Source of the DNA: Spongiibacter marinus
Lineage (GTDB): Bacteria > Pseudomonadota > Gammaproteobacteria > Pseudomonadales > Spongiibacteraceae
Assembly: GCF_016906995.1 (NCBI RefSeq)
Contig: NZ_JAFBBD010000007.1
Span: 62,001 to 126,000 of the forward strand
Direction: 5' to 3'
Length of the DNA stretch: 64,000 bases
Under the pieces are notes generated by a model. The model saw nothing but the letters and a program-made list of their open reading frames with translations. It made no database searches and was not told the DNA's origin. The translations under genes were made by a program, and so were the position numbers. This document shows, one piece after another, positions 33,725 through 41,275 of this stretch. Numbering within the stretch: the first letter of the stretch is position 1; each line of letters starts with the position of its first letter.

Positions 33725-35696
33725 AATCCATCCAGTCAGTGTCTATTATTTCGCTAATAATTGTTTTAATCATTGATTCTGAATCAGTCACGGACTTGGC
33801 GAGTGTGTTACGCAGTTTTTCGCATTTTTCCATTAGAACGACCAATCTATTTTGATCTTCAATTGACGGCAAAACGACCTTGATCTGTTTGATGCTGCCA
33901 ATCGAAAGCGTGACATTGGCCATTCCTTTCATTAGAGGGACCACAACATCATCTTTAAAGTTGTTCAGATAAAAATATAGATACTTCGCAGATACGACTG
34001 AAGGATCGTTCGGTATTGCTGCTGCCAATATGTTCCCTAACGCAAATTTACCATGCTGATAGTGGATTCTTTTAATTGAGGCATGGCCATGACCCGTCGA
34101 TGAAACTATTGGTATACATACAGCTTCACAATCCAGTTGATATTCATTGTGCCATTTTCTTTCCTCTCCGGTCGTAACTAAAGGATAGTCGCCTGGTATG
34201 GCCTTCGTGATGCCTGTTTGACCCTTCTCCACCTTGCATATCTGACCTAGCTCAACAATTGTTGAGTTGGTTAGCTTAAAGTATGAATCGAATATATCTT
34301 TAACTTCGTCAGAAATCTCTTTCAGGTCTTCATTTATCGTATCGATATAATCTTTCGCTGACCCCTCATTTGATCTCACTCGAGTCGGGTTTTTGATGTC
34401 TAGATCAAATTGTCTTTCCTTGATCTCGTCGATAGATACCCGCCATGAATAGTCTCCCTCAGTGCGCTTATTCCACCACTTCCGAATTGCAACAAAATCT
34501 TCATTGCTAATCGGCTTTGTTTTTGAATAAGCTTTTATATCTGGCGGGCAAACATGTTGGTAATACCAAATCTCTTTTGTGGGGCTTCCTTTGGTAAAAA
34601 AAATGAGATTTGTAGCAACTGTGGCGTATGGCTTGAAAACAGAATTGGGTAGTCTAATAATCGTGTGGACATTGCAGTCATCAAGCAGCTTTTGGCGAAT
34701 ACGCTGCTTAACACCATCACCGGTGAGTGAGCCGTCAGGCAATACAATGGCGGCCCGGCCACCCTCCTTGAGCAGTTGAATTATCAAAATTAGAAACAGG
34801 TCTGCCGATTCCTTGGTGCGGAAGGTTTGCGGGAAATTATTTTCGTTATTGTTCGAGACGACGCCACCAAAGGGCGGGTTGGCAATGATTACGTCCACTC
34901 TATCTTTATGCGTATATTCGCTTAAAGGCCGCTGCAGTGAGTCGCCGAATTGAATATTGGGAGTAACAATGTCATGCAAAATCAGATTTGTATTGGCTAG
35001 CATGTAGGGCAGCGGCTTGTATTCCCAGCCACGAACATTATGGCCAATGGCTTCGCGCTCTTTAACATTTCTGGCGGATGCTTTTAAATGCTCTATTGCT
35101 GCTGTTAAAAATCCCCCGGTTCCGCAAGCGGGGTCGAGTATAGTTTCATTATGTGTGGGATTGACCATCTCTGTCATAAATTGAGTAACAGCGCGCGGTG
35201 TGTAGAATTCGCCCAAGGTGCCTGCGCTTTGCAATTCACTCAAAAAGGTTTCGTAAATTTGCCCGAACAAGTGAAGGTCTTTGCTGTTATTGAAGTCAAT
35301 CTCATTCAGCTTGTTGATTACCTGGCGAAGGTGGATTCCAGATTTCATGTAGTTGTAGTTGTTGGCAAAAACCTCATGAACAAGCACGGCACGACGATTT
35401 GCAGTAGATAGGTCAATCTCGGACAGCGTGGGGAATAATTTGCGATCTACAAACTGCAACAACTCATCGCCTGTCATGCCTTCATCGTCACCTGCCCATT
35501 CATCCCAGTGCAACTCAGGTGGGATGGGTGAAGAGTAGTTGTCGTCCATCAGCTCCAGCTCTTTGTCTTTATCGCTGAAAATTTTCAGAAACAACATCCA
35601 GCCCAATTGCAGAATGCGCAGTTCGTCGCTGCCCGTGCCGGTGTCCTGGCGCATGATGTTGCGGGCTGTTTTTACGATGCCTGATACGTTTGCCAT
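33717..35696 (-). CDS. hsdM: Type I restriction-modification HsdM fused to a single-TRD HsdS
   Basis: 659 residues. Residues 1-150 are the HsdM N-terminal helical domain. The adenine N6-methyltransferase core has motif I DPACGTGG (D188) and motif IV NPPF (N273). After about residue 430 the chain turns into an HsdS-like part with one target-recognition domain (IVELGQICKVEKGQTGITKAIPGDYPLV...) and one coiled conserved region (IEDQNRLVVLMEKCEKLRNTL). Standard type I systems have a separate HsdS with two TRDs. A fused half-specificity subunit implies that two copies pair, giving a symmetric bipartite target and both methylation and restriction guidance. It overlaps kwaA by 8 bp and follows hsdR after 25 bases. 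Confidence 0.87.
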   Translation of the reverse strand: MANVSGIVKTARNIMRQDTGTGSDELRILQLGWMLFLKIFSDKDKELELMDDNYSSPIPPELHWDEWAGDDEGMTGDELLQFVDRKLFPTLSEIDLSTANRRAVLVHEVFANNYNYMKSGIHLRQVINKLNEIDFNNSKDLHLFGQIYETFLSELQSAGTLGEFYTPRAVTQFMTEMVNPTHNETILDPACGTGGFLTAAIEHLKASARNVKEREAIGHNVRGWEYKPLPYMLANTNLILHDIVTPNIQFGDSLQRPLSEYTHKDRVDVIIANPPFGGVVSNNNENNFPQTFRTKESADLFLILIIQLLKEGGRAAIVLPDGSLTGDGVKQRIRQKLLDDCNVHTIIRLPNSVFKPYATVATNLIFFTKGSPTKEIWYYQHVCPPDIKAYSKTKPISNEDFVAIRKWWNKRTEGDYSWRVSIDEIKERQFDLDIKNPTRVRSNEGSAKDYIDTINEDLKEISDEVKDIFDSYFKLTNSTIVELGQICKVEKGQTGITKAIPGDYPLVTTGEERKWHNEYQLDCEAVCIPIVSSTGHGHASIKRIHYQHGKFALGNILAAAIPNDPSVVSAKYLYFYLNNFKDDVVVPLMKGMANVTLSIGSIKQIKVVLPSIEDQNRLVVLMEKCEKLRNTLAKSVTDSESMIKTIISEIIDTDWMDYA

Positions 35697-35721
35697 TAAA
35701 TCATTACTCTTTTTTTAAACA

Positions 35722-38115
35722 TCAAGCCGCTTGATAAAGGGCTTTTTCTAACTGGGTTAATGCATGCAAATATTGAGACTTGCCGCCAAACAAGTTGATG
35801 ATTTCTGTTGGGGTTCCGAATTGGTCAAATGGATTAACTTTGAGCACTTTGATATCTTCAATGTTTTCGATACCTTCGTCGGCATATTTGTCCAGTAGGG
35901 CTTCCAACACTCTTCGTGCTTGGTCGCCGTACTGGGTGAACACGTCGCGTTTTTTAACCTGTTTTGCGCGTTCAGCGCGAGTGAGTGGTGGCTGGTCGAA
36001 AGCGGTATGACAGATCATGTCGAATATATCCATTTCTTTGCCAATGGCTTCCTTCAGGTTCTCTAGCACAATTCCTTGTTCGGTGAGCTCATCAATGATT
36101 GCCTGCTTCTTATCGGAGCTATGCCATTTATTGAGAAAGTCGTTCAATGTATGGTACTGTTCACGCACTTTTTGGCGTGTGTAATCTTTCAAGCTGCCAG
36201 TGATCAGTTTGCCATTACCATCCATGTACTGAATCCGCTCGTTCAATACAGCGACATTAACACCATTGACGTAATATTTTGGGCGTGGTTCGTTGATGAT
36301 GTCGCCACCATCAATAATGGGCGGAGCTCCTTGGGGTGGCTCGAAGATGATTTCCTCCCCTTCATCACCTCGGATGGTTTCGCCTTCTCCCAGTTCCTCT
36401 TCCGGAGTTTCAAACTCATCGTCGTCACCGAGTTCTTTTACTCGTACTGGATCGCCGTCGAACGCAGGATCTGCAAACAGATCGGTGACATTGCGAAAAT
36501 CAAGAATAGTAAAAAAGGTTTTTCCGAATTCCTCATTGATACGGGTTCCACGACCAATGATCTGCTTGAATTCGGTCATGGAGCCAATATTGCTGTCGAG
36601 TACAATCAACTTGCAAGTTTGCGCATCCACCCCAGTTGTCATCAATTTGGAGGTGGTCGCAATCACTGGATAGGTTTCTTCCGGGTTGATGAAGTTGTCC
36701 AGTTCGCGTTTACCTTCCTCGTTGTCACCGGTAATTTGCATGATGTACTTGGGGTTTTGTGCCATTAGATCGGCGTTGGCGTTCGCTAGTGCAGCCCGCA
36801 TTCGCTGGGCATGGTCGATGTCCACACAGAACACGATAGCTTTGTCGAAACGGTTAGTCCGTTTCAGGTATTCGGTGATTTTGTTGGCTACTGCGGCGGT
36901 GCGCTCGTCGATCACTAGGTTTTTGTCGTAATCCCTGCGATTGTAGATACGGTCATCCACCAGCTGGCCATTTTTATCAGTTTTTCCTGCTTCAGGTCGC
37001 CAGCCTTCCAGATCGACATTCAACCCCACGCGCAGCACCTTGTAGGGAGCGAGGAAGCCGTCCTGTATGCCTTGCTTGAGTGAGTAGGTGTATATTGGAT
37101 CGCCGAAGTATTCGGTGCTGGAAACTGTCTCGGTCTCTTTTGGTGTCGCAGTCAGGCCGATATGGGTAGCGGTGTTGAAGTAGTCGAGAATCTCGCGCCA
37201 AGCACTATCTTCCGAGGCGCTGCCCCGGTGGCATTCGTCAATAACGATGAGGTCAAAAAAATCCGGGCTGAATTCTCGATAGGCGTCTTTGTCTTCATCG
37301 TAATTAGTGAGCCCTTGATAGAGGGCAAGGTAAATTTCATAGGACTTATCTATTTTCTTATGCTTGATAACTGTCATTTTGTCTTTGAAATGACGAAAAT
37401 CGCCGCGTCGAGTCTGGTCAATCAGTGCGTTGCGGTCGGCAAGAAATAGAATGCGTTTCTTTGCTCCAGACTTCCAAAGTCGGTGGATGATCTGGAAAGC
37501 TGTGTACGTTTTACCGGTACCGGTAGCCATGGTGAGCAGGATACGTTGCTGTCCTTTTGCGATAGCTTCTACCGTGCGGTTAATGGCGATTTGCTGGTAA
37601 TAGCGTGGGCTGCGGCTGGTACCATCGAAAAAATAATCTTGAGCGATTATCCGCTCTGCGTCAGGCGTTTCAATGCCCTTGTATTGCTTGTAGCGCTTCC
37701 ACAGTTGGTCTGGCGAAGGGAATTCATGCAAGGTGAGTTCACGTTCGACATTACCACTGGACGCAGTACGATCATGCTCATAAAAACCATCACCGTTGCT
37801 GCTGAAAACCATGGGGATATCCAGAATCGTGGCGTAATCCAATCCTTGTTGGATTCCAGACATTACTGAGTGGGTATTGTCCTTGGCCTCGATCACTGCA
37901 ACAGGAATGTTTGGCCTGTAATAGAGGATGTAATCCGCTCGTTTGCGTTTTCCGCGCACTGACAGATTTCCCTTTACGTAAATACGCCCGTCAGTGAAGC
38001 CGACTTCTTCCCGCACTTGTTTTTGTAGATCCCAGCCAGCTTTTTCTAGAGCAGGAGTAATAAACTTTGTGCAGATGTCGCGTTCTGACAATCTCTTTTT
38101 ATTGGTCATCTCCAC
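35722..38115 (-). CDS. hsdR: Type I restriction endonuclease subunit HsdR (EcoEI-like)
   Basis: 797 residues. The N-terminal nuclease domain carries the PD-(D/E)xK-type residues E76-A-K78 in VIEAKDN. The helicase motor has Walker A ATGTGKT (197-203), the DECH box (from D293) and motif VI QIIGRGTRI. The C-terminus is the EcoEI_R_C helical domain. HsdR translocates DNA and cuts it when HsdM-S finds unmethylated sites. It is the first enzyme gene of the operon, 8 bases after the small XRE regulator gene. An Asp/Glu-rich linker (GDDDEFETPEEELGEGETIR) separates motor and C-terminal domain. Confidence 0.93.
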   Translation of the reverse strand: MEMTNKKRLSERDICTKFITPALEKAGWDLQKQVREEVGFTDGRIYVKGNLSVRGKRKRADYILYYRPNIPVAVIEAKDNTHSVMSGIQQGLDYATILDIPMVFSSNGDGFYEHDRTASSGNVERELTLHEFPSPDQLWKRYKQYKGIETPDAERIIAQDYFFDGTSRSPRYYQQIAINRTVEAIAKGQQRILLTMATGTGKTYTAFQIIHRLWKSGAKKRILFLADRNALIDQTRRGDFRHFKDKMTVIKHKKIDKSYEIYLALYQGLTNYDEDKDAYREFSPDFFDLIVIDECHRGSASEDSAWREILDYFNTATHIGLTATPKETETVSSTEYFGDPIYTYSLKQGIQDGFLAPYKVLRVGLNVDLEGWRPEAGKTDKNGQLVDDRIYNRRDYDKNLVIDERTAAVANKITEYLKRTNRFDKAIVFCVDIDHAQRMRAALANANADLMAQNPKYIMQITGDNEEGKRELDNFINPEETYPVIATTSKLMTTGVDAQTCKLIVLDSNIGSMTEFKQIIGRGTRINEEFGKTFFTILDFRNVTDLFADPAFDGDPVRVKELGDDDEFETPEEELGEGETIRGDEGEEIIFEPPQGAPPIIDGGDIINEPRPKYYVNGVNVAVLNERIQYMDGNGKLITGSLKDYTRQKVREQYHTLNDFLNKWHSSDKKQAIIDELTEQGIVLENLKEAIGKEMDIFDMICHTAFDQPPLTRAERAKQVKKRDVFTQYGDQARRVLEALLDKYADEGIENIEDIKVLKVNPFDQFGTPTEIINLFGGKSQYLHALTQLEKALYQAA

Positions 38116-38123
38116 TCCTTTGG

Positions 38124-38342
38124 CTAGGCTGATGCCTGGTTATTAGTTGAACGCTCAAGCAAATCGCCAACATCACAGTTGAACAACACACAAAGCTTAT
38201 CAAGCGCCTCCAGATCCACTTTCTGGGCCGTTTCTTTGTAGAGCAGAGTTACCGTGGCACGGCTTAGCCCCGTTTCTCTGGCAACGTCGGCAATACGCAT
38301 CTTGTGCTCGCCCATCATGCGGGCGAGATGGCAGCGGATCAT
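38124..38342 (-). CDS. Small XRE-family regulator of the defence operon
   Basis: 72 residues made almost entirely of one helix-turn-helix (MRIADVARETGLSRATVTLLYKETAQKVDLEALDKLCVLFNCDVGDLL), the Cro/C1-type called HTH_26. It is the first gene of the minus-strand operon and lies 8 bases before hsdR. Regulators in this position delay restriction until methylation is established (controller-protein role), which here is inference. The GCGTAA repeats about 140-200 bases upstream are a candidate binding region. Confidence 0.85.
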   Translation of the reverse strand: MIRCHLARMMGEHKMRIADVARETGLSRATVTLLYKETAQKVDLEALDKLCVLFNCDVGDLLERSTNNQASA

Positions 38343-38480
38343 GGCTGTGCCTCTGGCTGGTAATCAAGTTATCAGAATACCAAAGGAGCATACCATGACT
38401 TTGATATTTGCCTAGCATTCTGTGAGTTGAAGTTGAATTATGTGGGGTTGGTTTTTAAAAATAGGATAAAGAATTTCCAA

Positions 38481-38540
38481 ATTACGCGGAGTTACGCGCC
38501 ATATGCGTAATTACGCAAACCATGCGTAATCGTGCGTAAT
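38481..38540. repeat. Cluster of GCGTAA/TTACGC repeats upstream of the defence operon
   Basis: In 60 bases the hexamer GCGTAA or its complement occurs six times: ATTACGC at 38481, GTTACGC at 38491, a 12-bp palindrome GCGTAATTACGC at 38505-38516, ATGCGTAAT at 38522, and GTGCGTAAT at 38532. It lies 139-198 bases upstream of the regulator start. The 426-base stretch from 38343 to 38768 otherwise holds no gene, only these repeats, the transposon right end and the tRNA trailer. It may be an operator array or a set of accessory transposase sites. Confidence 0.6.
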
Positions 38541-38676
38541 TTATATTTCACGGCAGAATAGTGGGAGGCAAGAGTCGCGTGGTAATGCGTACAGGCACTA
38601 TCGCAGGCGCAGGTTTAGGTTGCTGTGAATAGGTGCTGAGAGGAGGTTGTTGCGAGAGGGTTTTGCTATTTGGCGT

Positions 38677-38744
38677 GCGGCCAATTCTGCTTACCTATGG
38701 AAGCATAACCTGGCCAAAGCGGCCACATTATGGTTTCAATACCA
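38677..38744 (-). repeat. Right-end transposase-binding repeats and terminal inverted repeat
   Basis: Read inward on the minus strand from 38744, the terminal 26 bases contain the core AACCATAATGTGGCCGC, matching both left-end copies. A weaker copy (GCAGAATTGGCCGC) ends at 38677. Between them, CATAACCTGGCC (38704-38715) appears in the opposite orientation. The order and spacing differ from the left end, as is usual for Tn7-family ends. Confidence 0.65.
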
Positions 38745-38768
38745 CTTGCCTAAAGAGATTGGAAAGGA

Positions 38769-38845
38769 TGGTGGGCCCGGACAGACTTGAACTGTCGACC
38801 TGCCGATTATGAGTCGGATGCTCTAACCAACTGAGCTACGGGCCC
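38769..38845 (-). tRNA. tRNA-Ile2 (CAU anticodon, lysidine-modified)
   Basis: The 77-nt minus-strand gene folds as a cloverleaf with acceptor GGGCCCG / CGGGCCC, D-arm AGCTCAGTTGGTTAGAGC, anticodon loop CTCATAA, T-arm with TTCAAGTC, discriminator A and encoded CCA. The CAT anticodon fits tRNA-Met or tRNA-Ile2. The C4-G69 and C5-G68 pairs, which TilS uses to pick tRNA-Ile2, and the overall likeness to E. coli ileX favour Ile2. In Pseudomonas a CAU tRNA lies next to rpoD, and rpoD is also on this side here. The 3' trailer runs for 24 bases before transposon DNA begins. Confidence 0.85.
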
Positions 38846-39014
38846 TAGGAAGGTGGTTGCCAAGCCGCCTTTGATGCCGGCTTTTGACCAAGCGCGCATT
38901 ATAAAGAGGCCTTGTCTGCAATGCCAGCGACAGTCGTGCGCTGGCGTTATTCTCTGTGTAATTTTACAGCGGTGCTGCCATAATTGGCCTAACCACGCTG
39001 GCGCGGAGTCTATT

Positions 39015-40883
39015 TTGAAAGATCAACAACGCATAGAGAAGGCGTACCTGGACGATGTTCGCCAAAGCTTGTATGCCTCTTTGGCGGCGATGCGCAGCCG
39101 CTTGTCCTCGGTGGTTGCTGAGTTGCAGGGCCAGCCCGATGTGCTGGCAGATCTGGAGCGAGTGGTCGGTGCTCTGCAAGCGCTGGAGGCTTCCCTCAGC
39201 GCTGCTGGCGAACACGATGACGACACTGCATTGGCGAGGCTTCGCCACGACCAGCGCAATCATATCGGCGTGGTTGAAGGCTACCTTGAAATTGTATTGG
39301 ATGACTTGGCCGACGATGCACCGCAGGCAGTGGCATTGCGAGAAATTGCTGACTTATCCCGACAATTCCATGTAGCGCTGGAAAAATTCCGCCGCCCCAA
39401 CCAGCAAAGCGATGATACGGATCCGGTCTCGGCAATATTTAAGAGCTTTCGCCGAGGTTTGTCGTCAGGGCCGCGGAGCGCCGAGCCGGCGACGATTTTG
39501 GTGGTTGATGATAACGACAGTGGACGAGAGCTTATCGCACAGCAATTGCAGCGCCAGGATTATCTGGTGGTGGAGGCGGCGAGTGGCGAGCGCTGCCTGG
39601 AGGTTATGCGCAGCGCCAGGCCTGACCTCGTGTTACTGGACCTGGTGATGCCGGGCTTGAATGGCTACGAGGTACTGCAGGCAATTCGCGATGATGAGGA
39701 GCTGCGACGCATTCCGGTGGTGGTGATCAGTGGTGTGCAGGATGAAGTTGGCGCGATTCATTGCATCGATGCTGGCGCCAGTGATTACCTGATCAAGCCC
39801 GTTAATGCCACGCTGCTGAACGCCAGGGTGTCGGCACTGCTGGAGCGCAAGGCCTGGCAGGATCGCGAGCGGGAGTATCTTGCCGAGCTGGAGAAGAGCC
39901 AGCGGTTTATCCGCAAAGTCTTTGGCCGCTATTTATCTGATGAGATCGTTCAGCGCCTGCTGGATGACAACGATGGGCTGACACTGGGTGGCGAGCGTCG
40001 CCGTGTGACGGTGTTGATGGCTGACATTCGCGACTTTTCCACCATTAGTTTGCAGTTGGAGCCGGAGCGCTGTGTAAGCCTGCTGAACAACTATCTGGCG
40101 GTGATGACTGAGGTGATCCAAGCCTATCGCGGCACGGTGGATGAGTTTGTTGGCGATGGCATTCTGGCCGTTTTCGGCGCGCCGCTGCGGGAAGATGACG
40201 ACGCCGACCGAGCGCTGGCCTGCGCAGTGGCCATGCAGCAGGGAATGGCTAAGGTGAATGCGCGCAATGTGGCCGAGGGCCTGCCCGCGATTGAAATTGG
40301 CATCGGCTTGAATACCGGCGATGTTATTGCGGGCAATATCGGTTCCGAGTTGCGCAGTAAGTACGGTGTGGTGGGGCACAATGTGAACCTGACCTCGCGT
40401 ATTGAGTCTTGCACGGCTGCTGGCCAGATCCTCGCATCGCCCAGCACCCTGGCATTTAGCCGTGTTGAAGTACTGTGCGGCAAGCGCATTAGCGTATCGG
40501 TGAAGGGGCTCGATGAGCCGTTGGAGCTCAGCGAAGTGCTGGGTGTTGGCCTGCCTTATGACCTGTTGCTGGAGGGCAGAGACGAGCCCTGGCACCGGTA
40601 TGCGCAACCGATAGCAATGCATATGAGCGTGCTGGTGGATAAGCGTTTGGGGGCTGAGCGCCTCCCGGTAAGCCTGCACGCTTGTCGCGATAATGCGCTG
40701 TTAGTGGCCTGCGATACAGCGTTGCAATTGCCGGTCGATGTCTGTTTGTTTGGTCCCGACGATACGCTCTCTCTGTACGGCAAGATTGTCGGTCAAGAGG
40801 CGGGAAACTACGAATTAAGAATGACCGTTAACCCCAGTTTGCACGCGCAGTTGTTGGCGCTGGATAGCCGCGACGCTAAGTAA
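39015..40883 (+). CDS. Response-regulator adenylate/guanylate cyclase
   Basis: About 622 residues from a TTG at 39015, chosen because GGAG sits 6 bases upstream and the frame before it overlaps the tRNA flank. Order: a helical N-terminal region with LRHDQRNHIGVVEGYLEIVLDDL, which looks like a histidine-kinase dimerisation or phosphotransfer helix (His in RHDQRNH); a receiver domain with VVDDND and LLDLVMPGLNG; a coiled linker; and a class III cyclase domain (VTVLMADIRDFSTIS, EFVGDGILAVFGAP, IGIGLNTGDVIAGNIGS) with both metal Asp residues. It probably makes cAMP or cGMP when the receiver is phosphorylated. It is followed by a receiver protein and a hybrid kinase, forming one signalling operon. 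Confidence 0.87.
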   Translation: MKDQQRIEKAYLDDVRQSLYASLAAMRSRLSSVVAELQGQPDVLADLERVVGALQALEASLSAAGEHDDDTALARLRHDQRNHIGVVEGYLEIVLDDLADDAPQAVALREIADLSRQFHVALEKFRRPNQQSDDTDPVSAIFKSFRRGLSSGPRSAEPATILVVDDNDSGRELIAQQLQRQDYLVVEAASGERCLEVMRSARPDLVLLDLVMPGLNGYEVLQAIRDDEELRRIPVVVISGVQDEVGAIHCIDAGASDYLIKPVNATLLNARVSALLERKAWQDREREYLAELEKSQRFIRKVFGRYLSDEIVQRLLDDNDGLTLGGERRRVTVLMADIRDFSTISLQLEPERCVSLLNNYLAVMTEVIQAYRGTVDEFVGDGILAVFGAPLREDDDADRALACAVAMQQGMAKVNARNVAEGLPAIEIGIGLNTGDVIAGNIGSELRSKYGVVGHNVNLTSRIESCTAAGQILASPSTLAFSRVEVLCGKRISVSVKGLDEPLELSEVLGVGLPYDLLLEGRDEPWHRYAQPIAMHMSVLVDKRLGAERLPVSLHACRDNALLVACDTALQLPVDVCLFGPDDTLSLYGKIVGQEAGNYELRMTVNPSLHAQLLALDSRDAK

Positions 40884-40903
40884 GCCGATTAAAGAGATGT
40901 GAT

Positions 40904-41275
40904 ATGGCCACCCTGTTGTTGGTAGAAGACAATGAAATGAACCGGGATATGCTGAGCCGGCGTTTGCAGCGTCGCGGTTACGACGTATTGCTTGCGGTAG
41001 ATGGCCAGCAAGGCATTGATATGAGCCGGGAGCATGGGCCGGACCTGTTGCTGTTGGATATGAGTTTGCCGGTTAAGGATGGCTGGCAGGTGGCCAGAGA
41101 AATGAAGGCCGATCCGGCGCTGCAGGGCATTCCATTAATAGCGCTCACAGCTCATGCCATGGCCGACGACCGGATGCGGGCAATGGAGGCCGGTTGTGAC
41201 GACTACGATACTAAGCCGGTTGATCTGCCGCGTTTACTCTCGAAGATTGATGCCTTACTCGGGTCCGGCGAATGA
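40904..41275 (+). CDS. CheY-like single-domain response regulator
   Basis: 123 residues consisting of one receiver domain: [17 protein letters not shown] with the acidic pocket, phospho-acceptor Asp near residue 51 in [14 protein letters not shown], and TKPVD with the conserved Lys. There is no output domain, so it should act through protein contacts or as a phosphate shuttle between the hybrid kinase and the cyclase. Its stop overlaps the kinase start by 4 bp. Confidence 0.9.
   Translation: MATLLLVEDNEMNRDMLSRRLQRRGYDVLLAVDGQQGIDMSREHGPDLLLLDMSLPVKDGWQVAREMKADPALQGIPLIALTAHAMADDRMRAMEAGCDDYDTKPVDLPRLLSKIDALLGSGE

Larger units (their letters stand above)
21510..38744. mobile_element. Tn7-like transposon (TnsAB fusion, TnsC, TniQ) inserted beside tRNA-Ile2, carrying a defence operon
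   Basis: Both ends were found by aligning repeated motifs. The left 26 bases from 21510 and the reverse complement of the right 26 bases ending at 38744 match at 18 of 26 positions without gaps, start TG, and share CCGC at the inner end. The direct flank CTTG is present on both sides (21506-21509 and 38745-38748). A fifth matching base is not there (GCTTG versus CTTGC), whereas the Tn7 family normally duplicates 5 bp. Inside are tnsAB, tnsC and tniQ at the left and cargo to the right. The right end is 24 bp from the tRNA 3' end, comparable to the Tn7 distance from glmS. The element is more AT-rich than the flanks. Confidence 0.85.

Noticed and set aside
38481-38540. Repeat cluster considered as a short CRISPR array
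   Set aside because: Repeats are only 6-9 bases, in both orientations and without uniform spacers. No cas gene is present in the window, so the element is not a CRISPR-associated transposon on this evidence.
38769-38845. Elongator tRNA-Met identity for the CAU tRNA
   Set aside because: The anticodon allows it, but the C4-G69 and C5-G68 pairs and the similarity to E. coli tRNA-Ile2 favour the lysidine-modified isoleucine tRNA.
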